A stretch of 34,725 bases of DNA from an uncultured Pseudovibrio sp. (GTDB taxonomy: Bacteria > Pseudomonadota > Alphaproteobacteria > Rhizobiales > Stappiaceae), in assembly GCA_947496145.1 (NCBI GenBank), contig CANMBS010000048.1, positions 1-34,725 of the forward strand. The letters are read 5' to 3'. Of this stretch, positions 25,063 through 33,725 are shown piece after piece (position 1 is the first letter of the stretch; each line of letters starts with the position of its first letter). Below the pieces are notes generated by a model. That model did not search any database and was not told the origin of the DNA. It saw nothing but the letters and a program-made list of their open reading frames with translations. Position numbers and translations under genes: made by a program.

Positions 25063-25998
25063 ATGATCCAGTATCTCCCAGAGTTCTACAGCGTATCAGA
25101 GGAAGTTCGCACTGCCCTTGCAGATGGAAAACCCATTGTCGGGTTGGAATCATCTGTTGTCACAGGAGGAAAGTGGCCAGCGAACTTCGAGACAGCAAAA
25201 TTGGTTGAAGCCACCCTGCGGGAAGGAGGGGCTGTTCCAGCGCGTATTGCAATTCAGGATGGTGTGGTCAAAGTTGGTGTACCTGAAGAAGAACTTGAAG
25301 AACTTGCGAACGCAGGTCTGAAGGGTAAAGCCAGTACCCGCGACATCGCATTTGCTGTCGCCACAAATAAATCTGTTGGAACCACAGTCTCTTCGAGCCT
25401 GGTTGTTTGCAGCCAGGTCGGTATTCCAGTGTTTTCAGTTGCAGGAATTGGTGGCGTCCACTTTGGTGCCACCGAGAGCTTCGATATCTCCACAGACCTA
25501 ACTCAGTTTTCCAGATCCCGAATTGCTGTAGTGTGCGCCGGTGCAAAGTCGATGCTTGACCCCAAGCTTACACTGGAAGTACTGGAGACGCTTGGCGTTC
25601 CAGTTGTCAGCTACAAATGGGATTTCTTTCCTGGCTACTTCACCCAGAGTACCTCCGAACTCTCGCCACTCAGGCTTGACGATATGGACCAGCTTTCAAA
25701 GCTGGTTAAAGCCCACTGGCACCTTCCGGACACTGGCGCAGTCTTAATCACGCATCCAATTCCCAAGGAGCATTCGATTGATGAAGACCGATTGAACCCT
25801 CTCATTCAACAAGCAATTCAGGCGTGCAAAAGAGATGGCATCGTCGGGCAGGATGTCACCCCTGCAATCTTAAAGATCATTTCCGAGGCAACCGAAGGTA
25901 AGAGCGACCTCATCAACAGAGCCGTTCTGGTCTCTACAGCGAAAATCGCGGCTGAAGCAGCAGTTGCAATTGCACAGAGCGGTGGAGAAAATGAGTAA
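25063..25998 (+). CDS. psuG: Pseudouridine-5'-phosphate glycosidase family protein (PsuG/IndA)
   Basis: The 311-residue enzyme cleaves the C-glycosidic bond of pseudouridine 5'-phosphate to uracil and ribose 5-phosphate in characterised homologues. GLESSVVTGG (27-36) holds the conserved Glu29. IGGVHFGATESFDISTDL (129-146) ends with Asp145, and CAGAKSMLD (158-166) has Lys162; these match E. coli Asp149 and the Schiff-base Lys166 with one offset of 4. ATG 25063 is preferred to the in-frame TTG 25048 because GAGAGGA lies just before it. The usual kinase partner PsuK is absent; instead a HAD phosphatase overlaps its end by eight bases. A relative with another substrate is possible. Confidence 0.88.
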   Translation: MIQYLPEFYSVSEEVRTALADGKPIVGLESSVVTGGKWPANFETAKLVEATLREGGAVPARIAIQDGVVKVGVPEEELEELANAGLKGKASTRDIAFAVATNKSVGTTVSSSLVVCSQVGIPVFSVAGIGGVHFGATESFDISTDLTQFSRSRIAVVCAGAKSMLDPKLTLEVLETLGVPVVSYKWDFFPGYFTQSTSELSPLRLDDMDQLSKLVKAHWHLPDTGAVLITHPIPKEHSIDEDRLNPLIQQAIQACKRDGIVGQDVTPAILKIISEATEGKSDLINRAVLVSTAKIAAEAAVAIAQSGGENE

Positions 25999-26686
25999 AA
26001 AAGCAGCTCTTTTTGACCTGGACGGCACTGTAATCGACACCCCTGCGATCATTCTGAGCGTCTTCGAACAGGTTATGCAGAAGCAAGGCAGAGCACTCAG
26101 TCAAGACACGGCGCGGCAGACGATTGGAAAGCCTTTGCTGGCGTCGTTTAATATGCTTCTGCCGAATGCATCTGAGCAGGAGATTGAAGATTGTATTTCC
26201 GAATTCCGGCACCTGTTCAAACAAGAAGCTGGGCGGCGCGCAAATGATTTGGTGTTTCCAGAATGGATAACACTCGCGGCTGATCTGAAACGTGATGACG
26301 TCAAGATTGCAGCTGTGACAAGTAAAGTACATGCAAGCGCTCTGGAGGTTTTAGATCAAACCGGGATTACCAGTCTGTTCGACGGTATTTTTTGCAACGA
26401 CATGGTCGAACACGGCAAGCCAGCACCGGATCTGACTTTCCTTGCTTTGGAGCACCTCTCAATTTTACCGGAAAATGCGATCGTTATCGGTGACTCCATC
26501 GACGACATCTCAATGGCAAAGAGCGCAGGTGTCGACTGCGTCCCGGTATCCTGGGGCGTCAATAGCAAGGAAGGCTTCTCCACTCTGGGCGTCAATGATG
26601 CTGTTGCTTCCTGGCCTGAGCTTAAAACACGACTTTATCAACTTATTTCGCCGCAGCAGCGGCCCAAACCAATTGGAGAGATGTGA
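25991..26686 (+). CDS. HAD-superfamily phosphatase in the psuG operon
   Basis: The 231-residue enzyme is a haloacid-dehalogenase-type phosphohydrolase with a C1 helical cap. Motif I is FDLDGTVID with nucleophile Asp9 and acid Asp11; motif II Ser/Thr is in AAVTSK; motif III Lys in HGKPAPD; motif IV is GDSIDD. ATG 25991 has GGAG seven bases upstream and overlaps the psuG stop in ATGAGTAA. The sequence resembles phosphoglycolate/pyrophosphatase-type members. In this operon it may dephosphorylate a sugar phosphate or pseudouridine 5'-phosphate, which would compete with PsuG; the real substrate is unknown. Its stop overlaps the next start in TGATG. Confidence 0.85.
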   Translation: MSKKAALFDLDGTVIDTPAIILSVFEQVMQKQGRALSQDTARQTIGKPLLASFNMLLPNASEQEIEDCISEFRHLFKQEAGRRANDLVFPEWITLAADLKRDDVKIAAVTSKVHASALEVLDQTGITSLFDGIFCNDMVEHGKPAPDLTFLALEHLSILPENAIVIGDSIDDISMAKSAGVDCVPVSWGVNSKEGFSTLGVNDAVASWPELKTRLYQLISPQQRPKPIGEM

Positions 26687-27020
26687 TGTCAATTTCACCT
26701 ACCAATCAAGTAGAGCTAGGGAGGTCAAAGGCGATCATTCTTATGATCTTGGAGAAGGCTGGAGTGACATTCCAAGGCAGGATCGTTTCGACCGAGGCGC
26801 TGTTTGGGAAATAACGGAGGAGTCGCTGTTTAGTCAGATTGATGCTGCGATCAGTTTTTCACCCACTCCTGTAGATGCCGTGATTGTGCCGGGCAGCGGC
26901 TTCCCTTCTCTGCATGTAAAAAACCGGGTAGAGAAAAATCTTGGGGTCCCTCTGTTGTCGGTAAATCAGGCAAGCTTGGAGTGGTGTATATCTGCGGTCA
27001 TACCTGACATGCGCGAATAG
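26686..27020 (+). pseudogene. Asp/Glu racemase-superfamily fragment, frameshifted
   Basis: The frame opens at ATG 26686 (MSISPTNQVELGRSKAI), overlapping the HAD stop, and continues with AGVTFQGRIVSTEALFGK to a TAA near 26812. One frame over, ITEESLFSQIDAAIS leads to DAVIVPGSGFPSLHV and LGVPLLSVNQASLEWC, which resemble the C-terminal half of maleate isomerase/arylmalonate decarboxylase-type racemases (conserved substrate loop and SNQA motif). One base gained or lost near 26805 would join both parts into about 111 residues. That is only half of a normal 240-residue enzyme, so an N-terminal deletion also occurred. Confidence 0.6.
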
Positions 27021-27379
27021 CCTTTGTGAACCCATAGAGTCTGAGATCTTTGAACTGGCCAACCTTTTTTAAAGGGGTTGGCCAACAACCCTGATTACAA
27101 GTGCGCAATATCGGTGCCGTCAACTTGGCTTGAAACTGGCCGCAATAGTTTTCTCCAGATGCGTGTCAGGCACAAGTATAGCCGCTCGCCTTTCGCAAGG
27201 GCAAATGCAAGCTCTCTGCACGATTGTTTCAACCCTTTTAGCTGCCGGTGTTCAATAGCGGGCGTGACACTGCATCTGGCCGCTTCATAAGAACCATCCT
27301 TGCTTCGATAAATGCCAGGCCGCAGTGTTTGTACCGTGTTACATTGGCAGGCCCTTGAATTGTGTTCATACAACTGGTC
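27021..27379. other. Spacer between psuG operon and GntR gene
   Basis: The spacer starts with the strong hairpin described at 27056-27084. A minus-strand frame of 92 codons (27095-27373) has no recognised domain and no clear ribosome site, so I do not call it a gene. Confidence 0.35.
27056..27084. terminator. Hairpin terminator after the psuG operon
   Basis: TGGCCAACC (27056-27064) pairs perfectly with GGTTGGCCA (27076-27084). The inner T/A run extends the stem with wobble pairs. There is no U-tract after it, but the strength and place suggest transcript end or processing. Confidence 0.5.
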
Positions 27380-27423
27380 TCATCTTCTTGAAGATGATTA
27401 ATGTTTGGCTTATTGTCCGTCAA
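27380..27423 (+). promoter_or_regulatory. Candidate operator region of the gntR gene
   Basis: A palindrome TCATCTTC-TT-GAAGATGA occupies 27380-27397. TTGTCCGTCAA (27413-27423) matches 9 of 11 bases of the operator-like TTGTCTGACAA found before the catabolic operon, and lies 55 bases before the GntR start, as expected for autoregulation. Confidence 0.4.
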
Positions 27424-27477
27424 AATGCACTTCTCACCCTTAAGAATTATACTCATTGCAAGGCTTCACAGGATTCT

Positions 27478-28152
27478 ATGAAGATAAATAAGCAAAGCTT
27501 GGAAGAGCAGGCTGCTGACTTCCTCAGACAACAGATTCTTGCGGGTAAGTTTGTATCCGGCGACAAGTTGACAGAAAGCACACTCGCCAAGGATCTTGAT
27601 TTGTCGCGGACAACAATTCGTATGGCGCTGAATACGCTGTCCAGCGAGGGTCTGGTCCATCAAAAACCCTATGCGGGCTGGAGTGTCACAACCCTTTCCG
27701 AGCACGATATTTGGGAAATTTATCATCTTCGCGTAGCGCTTGAGAGTCAGGGCGCAATGATGGCTGCTGAGACGATAACACCAGAAAAGGAAGCCCGGCT
27801 TCGTAAGGAGCTGGAGATTTTTCAGGAGATCTGCAAGCAGGAAAACGTTTCACTGACCGAGGTGACCTTTTATGATTTTGAACTCCATAAGCTGATTATT
27901 GAACTCAGCGAAAGCGAGCGCCTCGGGAAAATATACAAGAGTGTGATCAATCAGCTGGCTATCTATATTCGTATTACGCATTTTGATTTTGATCTCGAAG
28001 ACAGCGCGAACACCCATCTTGGTCTGGTGAATGCAATTTGCGCTGGCGAGCCGGAAAAAGCTCGCAAACTTGCAATCGAAAACATCAGCACCTTTACTGA
28101 AATGGGCCATAAGCTGAAACACGAACATACCAGACAAGAAAATCAAGACTGA
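27478..28152 (+). CDS. GntR-family regulator, FadR subfamily (FCD ligand domain)
   Basis: The 224-residue transcription factor has an N-terminal winged helix-turn-helix (about residues 5-70; DKLTESTLAKDLDLSRTTIRMAL is the recognition part) and a C-terminal all-helical FCD domain. Metal or ligand residues are placed as usual: an Asp in YDFELHKLIIE (about 138) and His in a later THLGLVNAI. Such regulators sense carboxylic or sugar acids. ATG 27478 has CAGGA five bases upstream. The gene lies between the psuG operon and the BCCT/dehydratase operon and probably controls one or both. A terminator follows. Confidence 0.9.
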   Translation: MKINKQSLEEQAADFLRQQILAGKFVSGDKLTESTLAKDLDLSRTTIRMALNTLSSEGLVHQKPYAGWSVTTLSEHDIWEIYHLRVALESQGAMMAAETITPEKEARLRKELEIFQEICKQENVSLTEVTFYDFELHKLIIELSESERLGKIYKSVINQLAIYIRITHFDFDLEDSANTHLGLVNAICAGEPEKARKLAIENISTFTEMGHKLKHEHTRQENQD

Positions 28153-28175
28153 GATTTAAACAGAGCTACTTATGA

Positions 28176-28203
28176 AAAAGGGCGACCCGAAGGTCGCCCT
28201 TTT
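28176..28203. terminator. Bidirectional intrinsic terminator
   Basis: A perfect 12-bp stem AAAAGGGCGACC (28176-28187) / GGTCGCCCTTTT (28192-28203) with the tetraloop CGAA has A/T tracts on both ends, ideal for termination in both directions between the convergent gntR and BCCT genes. Confidence 0.9.
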
Positions 28204-28223
28204 GCTTTGCCTGAACTACCGGG

Positions 28224-29804
28224 TTATTCCGCTGGAACAACGCCTGCTGCTTCGCGGGATTGGCGAAGAATGTCTTCACCGCTTGTCAGCGCGTAGTCCT
28301 GACGCATCCACTTGATAAATCCGTAAACCATATAGCCGATGATAAACATCAGTGGGATAGAGGTTACGATGGCACATGTCTTGATGGTGTTCAGTGGGGC
28401 TTCAATGAACATCATCGCAAGTGGAACAGCAGCCAGCATCACGCACCAGAACAGGCGCAGCATTGGAGATGGCTCTTCGTTTTCTTTCAGACCCTTTGTA
28501 GAAGTCGCAGCCATGGTGAATGCTGCGGAGTCCAGAGTAGTGGACAGGAAGAGAACGGAAACCAGCGCAAACAGGACGATGAAGATCGCGCTGAATGGCA
28601 GAGAGTTCATCACCTGAACGATTGCCTGATTACCTTCGCCGGAAGCCACGAGGCCAGCAACGTCAACAAGACCATTCACGTTTGCAGACTGAGACAGACC
28701 GCCAAGGATACCGAAGAAGAAGAAGCAACCTGCACTACCGCTGAGCAGCATGTTCATGATCACGCCACGGATGCTGCGACCCTTGGAAACTTTGGTCACG
28801 AACAGAGACACAAACGGGGTGTAGGTGATCCAGTAGAGCCAGTAGAAGATGGTCCAGCCCTCAGGGAAGCCGCCATTTTCAACCGGATCGGTGTAAAGGC
28901 TCATGCGCACGAAGTCCTGAATCATGATGCCGAGGCCATTCACGGTGGACTTTGCGATGAACATGGTTGGGCCGATCAGGAACACAGCAATACAGAAACC
29001 GATTGCCAGATAAGTGTTCATGGAGCTGATGCGCGCCATGCCCTTCTGAATACCCACGTAGGAACTCAGAGAGAAGAACGCGGAGATAATCAGGATCAGA
29101 ACCAGATTCACGTTGAAGGTAGGCTCAATTCCGATCAGTGAAGACAGGATCTCAGAGACCATCGGCACAGACACACCAAGTGTGATGGACAGTGCACCGA
29201 AGATGGTGAAGATGAAGATCACATCAATCACGCGGCAGATTGCACTCCACAGTGGTGTCACTGGCTTGTCACCGCGGATTGCGGTGCAGACTGCGGAAAG
29301 GCTCAGACCAGGGTTCTTGCGAACATGGAAGTGATAGGCAACCGGCAGAGATACGATGCAGTAAGCTGCCCAGGCGCTAAACCCCCAATGGAACAGGTTG
29401 TATGCTGTACCCAGCTCATAAGCTGCTGTTGTACCAGTCTGAACGCCCATTGGTGGAGCGTTGAAGTAGTAAGCCCACTCTGTGAAGGCCCAATACACGG
29501 TTGCGGAACCCAAACCTGCACAAATCATCATGGAGACCCATGCAAAGGTGCTGTATTCTGGTGTCCCCTCACCCAGCCGGATGTTACCGTATTTGCTCAC
29601 ACCAAGTGCAGCCAGAAAGATAACTGACCCAAACACGAGAAGCAGTACTGGCGTACCAAAGATCGAGTTGAATGTGCTGAACAGGTAGTTCGCTATCTCG
29701 TTGCCCTTGTCAGGGAAGATTGTCAGACCAGCAACAATGGCAATGACAAATCCCAGACTTATTGAAAGTAGAAAGGTGTCTAATCGTTTCCCAGTGTTAG
29801 ACAT
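28224..29804 (-). CDS. BCCT-family transporter (betaine/carnitine/choline type)
   Basis: The 526-residue inner-membrane protein has about twelve membrane segments of the LeuT fold. The glycine-rich helix reads GLGSATVYWAFTEWAYYF (about 97-114), and the substrate-site segment FYWLYWITYTPFVSLFV is the tryptophan-rich signature of the family. The absence of long charged termini argues against an osmosensing betaine carrier and for a catabolic or exchange type such as CaiT. ATG 29804 with GGAGG eight bases upstream is preferred to a TTG at 29825. It is the last gene of the dehydratase operon. The substrate is unknown: a zwitterion is expected from the family, while the neighbours suggest a hydroxy- or sulfo-acid. 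Confidence 0.92.
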   Translation of the reverse strand: MSNTGKRLDTFLLSISLGFVIAIVAGLTIFPDKGNEIANYLFSTFNSIFGTPVLLLVFGSVIFLAALGVSKYGNIRLGEGTPEYSTFAWVSMMICAGLGSATVYWAFTEWAYYFNAPPMGVQTGTTAAYELGTAYNLFHWGFSAWAAYCIVSLPVAYHFHVRKNPGLSLSAVCTAIRGDKPVTPLWSAICRVIDVIFIFTIFGALSITLGVSVPMVSEILSSLIGIEPTFNVNLVLILIISAFFSLSSYVGIQKGMARISSMNTYLAIGFCIAVFLIGPTMFIAKSTVNGLGIMIQDFVRMSLYTDPVENGGFPEGWTIFYWLYWITYTPFVSLFVTKVSKGRSIRGVIMNMLLSGSAGCFFFFGILGGLSQSANVNGLVDVAGLVASGEGNQAIVQVMNSLPFSAIFIVLFALVSVLFLSTTLDSAAFTMAATSTKGLKENEEPSPMLRLFWCVMLAAVPLAMMFIEAPLNTIKTCAIVTSIPLMFIIGYMVYGFIKWMRQDYALTSGEDILRQSREAAGVVPAE

Positions 29805-29821
29805 TTGTTTTTCCTCCATCT

Positions 29822-30964
29822 TCAAGCGTAAGCCGGTTGGGCGTTCACTTGATATTTTTTGATTAGGTCTTCATTCAGCTCGATCCCAAGGCCTGGGCGA
29901 TCAGGAACAACAAGCTGCCCCTCAGCGAAGACCACTGGCTCTTTGGCCAGCCCGTTACCCGCGACCAGCGGGCTATTGCTCTGGGAATACTCCATCAGGG
30001 TTCCATGCTCGCAGGAGGCGAGGAAATGCACAGAAGCAGCGAGCAGAATGTCTGTGCTGAACCCGTGAGGAATGAGTTGGACACCGCGCATCTGCGCCAT
30101 GTCATAAATCTTGCGCATCTCAGTGATGCCACCACAGCGTGTGATGTCTGGTTGGATAATATCCGGCTCGCAGCGCTCCAGCATGTCGTGGAATTCGCGG
30201 CATGTGGTCAATGCTTCACCGCCTGCGATCTTCTGGGGGGCCTGACGGCTGAGTTTTACATAACCACGCTCATCATCAGCCATAACCGGTTCTTCAATCC
30301 AGTGCAGATTGAAAGGCTCCAGACGCTTGCACATCTGCAAGGCGTGGGACGCAGTACGCCATTTGGTTGCAAGGTCAATCTGCAACTCAATGTCCGGGCC
30401 AATCGCTTCACGGACAACGCGAACGATTTCATAATCAACATCCGGATCATCACCCAGAACGCCACCACCGAACTTCAGGCTTGTGAAACCTTTGGCAACC
30501 AGATCCTGAGCGATCTTGCGGTTGTCTTCCGGGCTATCTGCCGGGATGAAAGTACCATAAGCGGGAATGCTGTCCCGATACTTGGCTCCCAGCAGAATGT
30601 GCAGTGGCACACCGTAATGCTTGGCGGCGATGTCCCACAGCGCAATATCAATCGCGCTCATGGCATGAATGCCAGCCCCGCGACGGCCCACATAGTTGCT
30701 GGACCAGTACATCTTATTCCACAAACGACTGATTTCGAGTGGATTCTCGCCAATCAGAAGAGACCTGAGCCCGGTACAGTACAAGTTGGTCTGCGGTGCT
30801 TCGATAAGTGCTGCAATCACGGATGGCGAGCTGTCTGACTCTCCAAGCCCCACCAGCCCGGTGTCTGTGTGGATGCGTACGATCAGAGCATCTTCGCCCC
30901 ACTCGCACTCTTGTGCGAGCAGCGGAACGCGAAGATGAATGACCTCAACATCTGTGATCTTCAT
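29822..30964 (-). CDS. Enolase-superfamily enzyme, mandelate racemase subgroup
   Basis: The 380-residue protein has an N-terminal capping domain (1-125) and a TIM barrel. Metal ligands are Asp197 (QIDLATKW), Glu224 (HWIEEPV) and Glu250 (AGGEALTT). Base candidates are Lys164 (SLKFGGG) on one face and a His300-Asp273 dyad (LIPHGFST, QPDITRCGG) on the other. Glu325 may be the electrophile. Members racemise or dehydrate 2-hydroxy acids and sugar acids after removing a proton next to a carboxylate. GGGAGAA precedes the start. Between the dehydratase genes and the transporter it would make an epimer, or dehydrate a sugar acid. Confidence 0.9.
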   Translation of the reverse strand: MKITDVEVIHLRVPLLAQECEWGEDALIVRIHTDTGLVGLGESDSSPSVIAALIEAPQTNLYCTGLRSLLIGENPLEISRLWNKMYWSSNYVGRRGAGIHAMSAIDIALWDIAAKHYGVPLHILLGAKYRDSIPAYGTFIPADSPEDNRKIAQDLVAKGFTSLKFGGGVLGDDPDVDYEIVRVVREAIGPDIELQIDLATKWRTASHALQMCKRLEPFNLHWIEEPVMADDERGYVKLSRQAPQKIAGGEALTTCREFHDMLERCEPDIIQPDITRCGGITEMRKIYDMAQMRGVQLIPHGFSTDILLAASVHFLASCEHGTLMEYSQSNSPLVAGNGLAKEPVVFAEGQLVVPDRPGLGIELNEDLIKKYQVNAQPAYA

Positions 30965-31020
30965 TTTGTTCTCCCTGATGTGCCAGCTTTTTTTTCAGCA
31001 GGCCAGCACGTTATTTTTGA

Positions 31021-32196
31021 TTATTCTGCGGGGATCGAAAGCAAGCGCTCGACGCGCTGATCTTTCTGAATGAGTGAGCAATAGGCGTAACCAAAATCTT
31101 CAATGGCCGTCTTTTCGCCGTTGATCACACTAGTAAGTGTTTTCAGGATTTCTTCTGAGACGTTTTCAATGCTGTCCTCACCGCGCATGATGCCTGTTGC
31201 ATCAATGTCGATGTCTTCATTGATCAGCTGACTGTTGCCACTCACGCGGATAACCGGAACGATTGGGTTATTGAAACCTGCTCCGCCCGTGGTCCAAAGG
31301 ATCACCTGACAACCAAGCGCAGCAAAGTGCATCGCTGAGCCACCACAAAGCATTGTTGTTTCGGACAAGTACATGCCCGGTGCCTCAGGTTTCTCCAGTT
31401 TCCTGGCATTGATGCGCAAGATGTCCTGAATTGGTTTGGAACCGGTTTTTGCAAGAGCACCGAGAGATTTTTCCTCGATGGTGGTCAGACCGCCGATGCT
31501 GTTGCCAACACTCATGGTTTCAACCTGAGTGCCTTCCACATGCCAGCGTTTTTCTTCATCGCTGATCAGCTGCTCGATCTTCTCAAACACTTCAGGCGTA
31601 ACCGCACGATCTTTGAGAATATGTTCGCAGCCAAGCAGTTCCAGAAGCTCACCAGCAACAGCAGACGCGCCCATATCGATCAGCTTGTCAGCAGCAAGAC
31701 CAACACTTGGATTGGACGCCATGCCAGAGCTTGTATCTGATCCACCGCATTTGATCCCGATAAACAGCTTGCTGATCGGAGCATCAACCATAGGCGTTGC
31801 ATTGGCGTGCTCAACGATTGCAGCAATACGCTTCAGACCTTCGCGAATAGTGGAAACAGTACCGCTTTCCTTGATGCAGGTGAGCGTCTCTACAGGACGA
31901 CCTGTTGCGCGGATCGGCCCGGCAACTAAGTCGGGAGTGATGCTACCGCAGCCCATGTTGATCACCAGCGCCCCGGCAATGTTCGGGTTGGTCGCTGCAT
32001 TGATCATGGTGCCAATCATCTCTTCGTTGCCACCATACATACAGGTATTGTAATTGGTGACGACGATGGTGCCCGGCGTCTTCTCTGAAATTGCGCGGGC
32101 GATACCCTCAGCACATTCATCTGCTGCAATGATCATGATGAGATTGCGGATGCCGACCGACCCATCTGCTCTCTGATAGCCACGGAATGTTTGCAT
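31021..32196 (-). CDS. UxaA-family dehydratase/lyase, large subunit (SuyB-like)
   Basis: The 391-residue catalytic part of the altronate/galactarate dehydratase family begins FRGYQRADGSVGIRNLIMII. Conserved blocks include MGCGSITPDLV, IGIKCGGSDTSSGMASNP (cysteine likely binding iron) and GLTTIEEKSLGALAKTG. Ordinary UxaA fuses the SAF domain to this part; here it is a separate gene, as in (R)-sulfolactate sulfo-lyase SuyAB. The start overlaps the small subunit stop in TGATG, so both are made together. Dehydration of an aldonic or uronic acid derivative, or sulfite elimination from sulfolactate, are both possible. Confidence 0.88.
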   Translation of the reverse strand: MQTFRGYQRADGSVGIRNLIMIIAADECAEGIARAISEKTPGTIVVTNYNTCMYGGNEEMIGTMINAATNPNIAGALVINMGCGSITPDLVAGPIRATGRPVETLTCIKESGTVSTIREGLKRIAAIVEHANATPMVDAPISKLFIGIKCGGSDTSSGMASNPSVGLAADKLIDMGASAVAGELLELLGCEHILKDRAVTPEVFEKIEQLISDEEKRWHVEGTQVETMSVGNSIGGLTTIEEKSLGALAKTGSKPIQDILRINARKLEKPEAPGMYLSETTMLCGGSAMHFAALGCQVILWTTGGAGFNNPIVPVIRVSGNSQLINEDIDIDATGIMRGEDSIENVSEEILKTLTSVINGEKTAIEDFGYAYCSLIQKDQRVERLLSIPAE

Positions 32197-32531
32197 CAGT
32201 CCACCTCAATTCCCATCTGGGTGATGATTTCGTTGATCATCACCTCTGGAATATCCAGATTTAAACTTCGGATGTTTTGAACATGTGCAAGCTGCCCTTG
32301 TGGGACTTGCCTGATTGCCTTGCCGACTGCCACGCCGCCTTTGATCAGCTGATCCTCTGGCTTCATGGGGCGCAGCGCGACTTTGTTGCCAAACGGAATG
32401 GCTTGCAGGATCTCCAGCTCACCCAGGTTTTCGTTCTGATCTGAGATAATCAGTACCGTTTCACCCTTGGCCGCATCTCCCAGCAAGGTTGCAACATTGT
32501 CTGCAGCATTAAGGCGGAGTGCCTTTATCAT
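32196..32531 (-). CDS. UxaA-family dehydratase/lyase, small subunit (SAF domain, SuyA-like)
   Basis: This 111-residue protein corresponds to the N-terminal SAF domain of UxaA. Typical segments are ALRLNAADNVATLL at the start, GNKVALRPMKPEDQLIKGG in the middle (HKVAL-type strand), and a C-terminal tail with VQNIRSL (family HNV-type loop). The usual His of that loop is in AHVQN. ATG 32531 is chosen because the domain starts there; the frame extends further upstream without family-like sequence. It heads the minus-strand operon small subunit - large subunit - MR/MLE - BCCT. Confidence 0.85.
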   Translation of the reverse strand: MIKALRLNAADNVATLLGDAAKGETVLIISDQNENLGELEILQAIPFGNKVALRPMKPEDQLIKGGVAVGKAIRQVPQGQLAHVQNIRSLNLDIPEVMINEIITQMGIEVD

Positions 32532-32546
32532 ATTGTTCACCGTCTT

Positions 32547-32557
32547 TTGTCTGACAA
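32547..32557. promoter_or_regulatory. FadR-type GntR operator before the dehydratase operon
   Basis: TTGTCTGACAA fits the T-N-GT-N3-AC-N-A pattern bound by FadR-subfamily regulators and is a palindrome around one centre base. It lies 15 bases before the small subunit start, where a repressor would block transcription. The nearby GntR gene at 27478 is the obvious candidate. Confidence 0.6.
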
Positions 32558-33725
32558 TAGACATACAAAATATTATTATTCTATGCAAATGATCTACATC
32601 AAATGCACTCAGAATTAACGCTGACCAGAGTGTCTGGGAGTAGCGAAATGAATGATCGCCAGAACATTGACAACTTGTTTGATATGACTTCGACAAGCTC
32701 GCCTTAATCGATTTTCTCATTAGTTCAGTGGTTTAACCTTTGCGCACAGGTGATACTCAAGCCTTGCTTAAGGATAGGTATGAGAGGAAAAACTATAATG
32801 TCAGGCGGGAAATGATGTTGATCTGATCGCGGCTGGACAGGAACTGAAGGGCTTGAAACAGCCCATTTTCTATCTCTTTGAAGTCGATCAACTGGAATTC
32901 CATGACCAGATACTAATTCAGAAATGCTTCAAGCTGGGTCAATGAGACCTGAGCGTCTATCTGGAAACATGCGAGCAGACAACCGATTTAACTTCTTGCC
33001 CTCGTCAGCATACCGTTGAAATGACTCTCAAAGTTGCCAGTTCAGGTGCTGAGCCGGCAATGCCAGACGGTAGCCTCACACCTTGCAGCGAGCACATGTG
33101 CAAGAGTTCTTTTATCAGACCACGAAAGCGGATCTACTCAGCAATGTCACCTGTTGTGAGGTTGATAATTTGGACCCCTCATGATGGGTCGGCATCTCGC
33201 TTCTTTAATTCATCGCTTAAAGGGCGTCCCATAGAAGATCTGTCACATGGTAGGGACAGTTTTCAGTGATGACTTTATTGCTCGCAAGGTCGATACTGCA
33301 CCCACCTTCCTCATGTCTGCGACGCCAGCCGTTCACCATATCTGACCTGCTGATGGATGTTTCCTGTGATGGCTTACTGTTTTTTGCTCTCTAAGACCCG
33401 TGAAGAGGTTGCAGCGACGACCTTCTTTGGAAAACCGCGAAGATACTCGAAAACACCTTGGCGATAGTTGAGAGAGGCTACGCCAGGTGGGTTCCGGAAA
33501 TTGCTGAAGTGACGTCCGTCAGATTGAGGATAGTAAGCCCCGGTTGTTGCCGCTTGGTTGCGCAGACAGCCATAATGCTCGTCACCGCCTTGATGGGTGG
33601 CAGCGTTGAGCTCCTCAACCATTATTTTCAATGTATTGCGCCATTTCACAATCTGCGAATAGGCTTCTGATCATTGTTTTTGTCCGCTCCTCGTGGGGCA
33701 CTTTTATACTGTCGAAGGCTACTAA
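32558..33725. other. Gene-poor region with possible eroded coding pieces
   Basis: There is no convincing gene in about 1.2 kb. The operon promoter (minus strand) should lie in its left end. A plus-strand piece of about 40 codons near 32811-32945 (LIAAGQELKGLKQPIFYLF, then a TGA) looks protein-like but matches nothing I know. A minus-strand frame at 33374-33649 (HFSNFRNPPGVASLNYRQG) may be a remnant or a shadow of a dead gene. No repeats stand out. Confidence 0.35.

Noticed and set aside
27095-27373. 92-codon minus-strand frame
   Set aside because: No recognisable domain or Shine-Dalgarno; it overlaps the likely regulatory region of gntR.
28260-29141. 293-codon plus-strand open frame with many His and Gln residues
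   Set aside because: It lies antisense to the BCCT transporter; the odd composition is the complement of membrane-helix codons.
30005-30838. 277-codon plus-strand open frame
   Set aside because: It is antisense to the enolase-superfamily gene, whose catalytic residues are all in place.
33374-33649. 91-codon minus-strand frame HFSNFRNPPGVASLNYRQG
   Set aside because: It looks protein-like in part but starts at GTG without a ribosome site and matches no family I know; kept only as a possible remnant.
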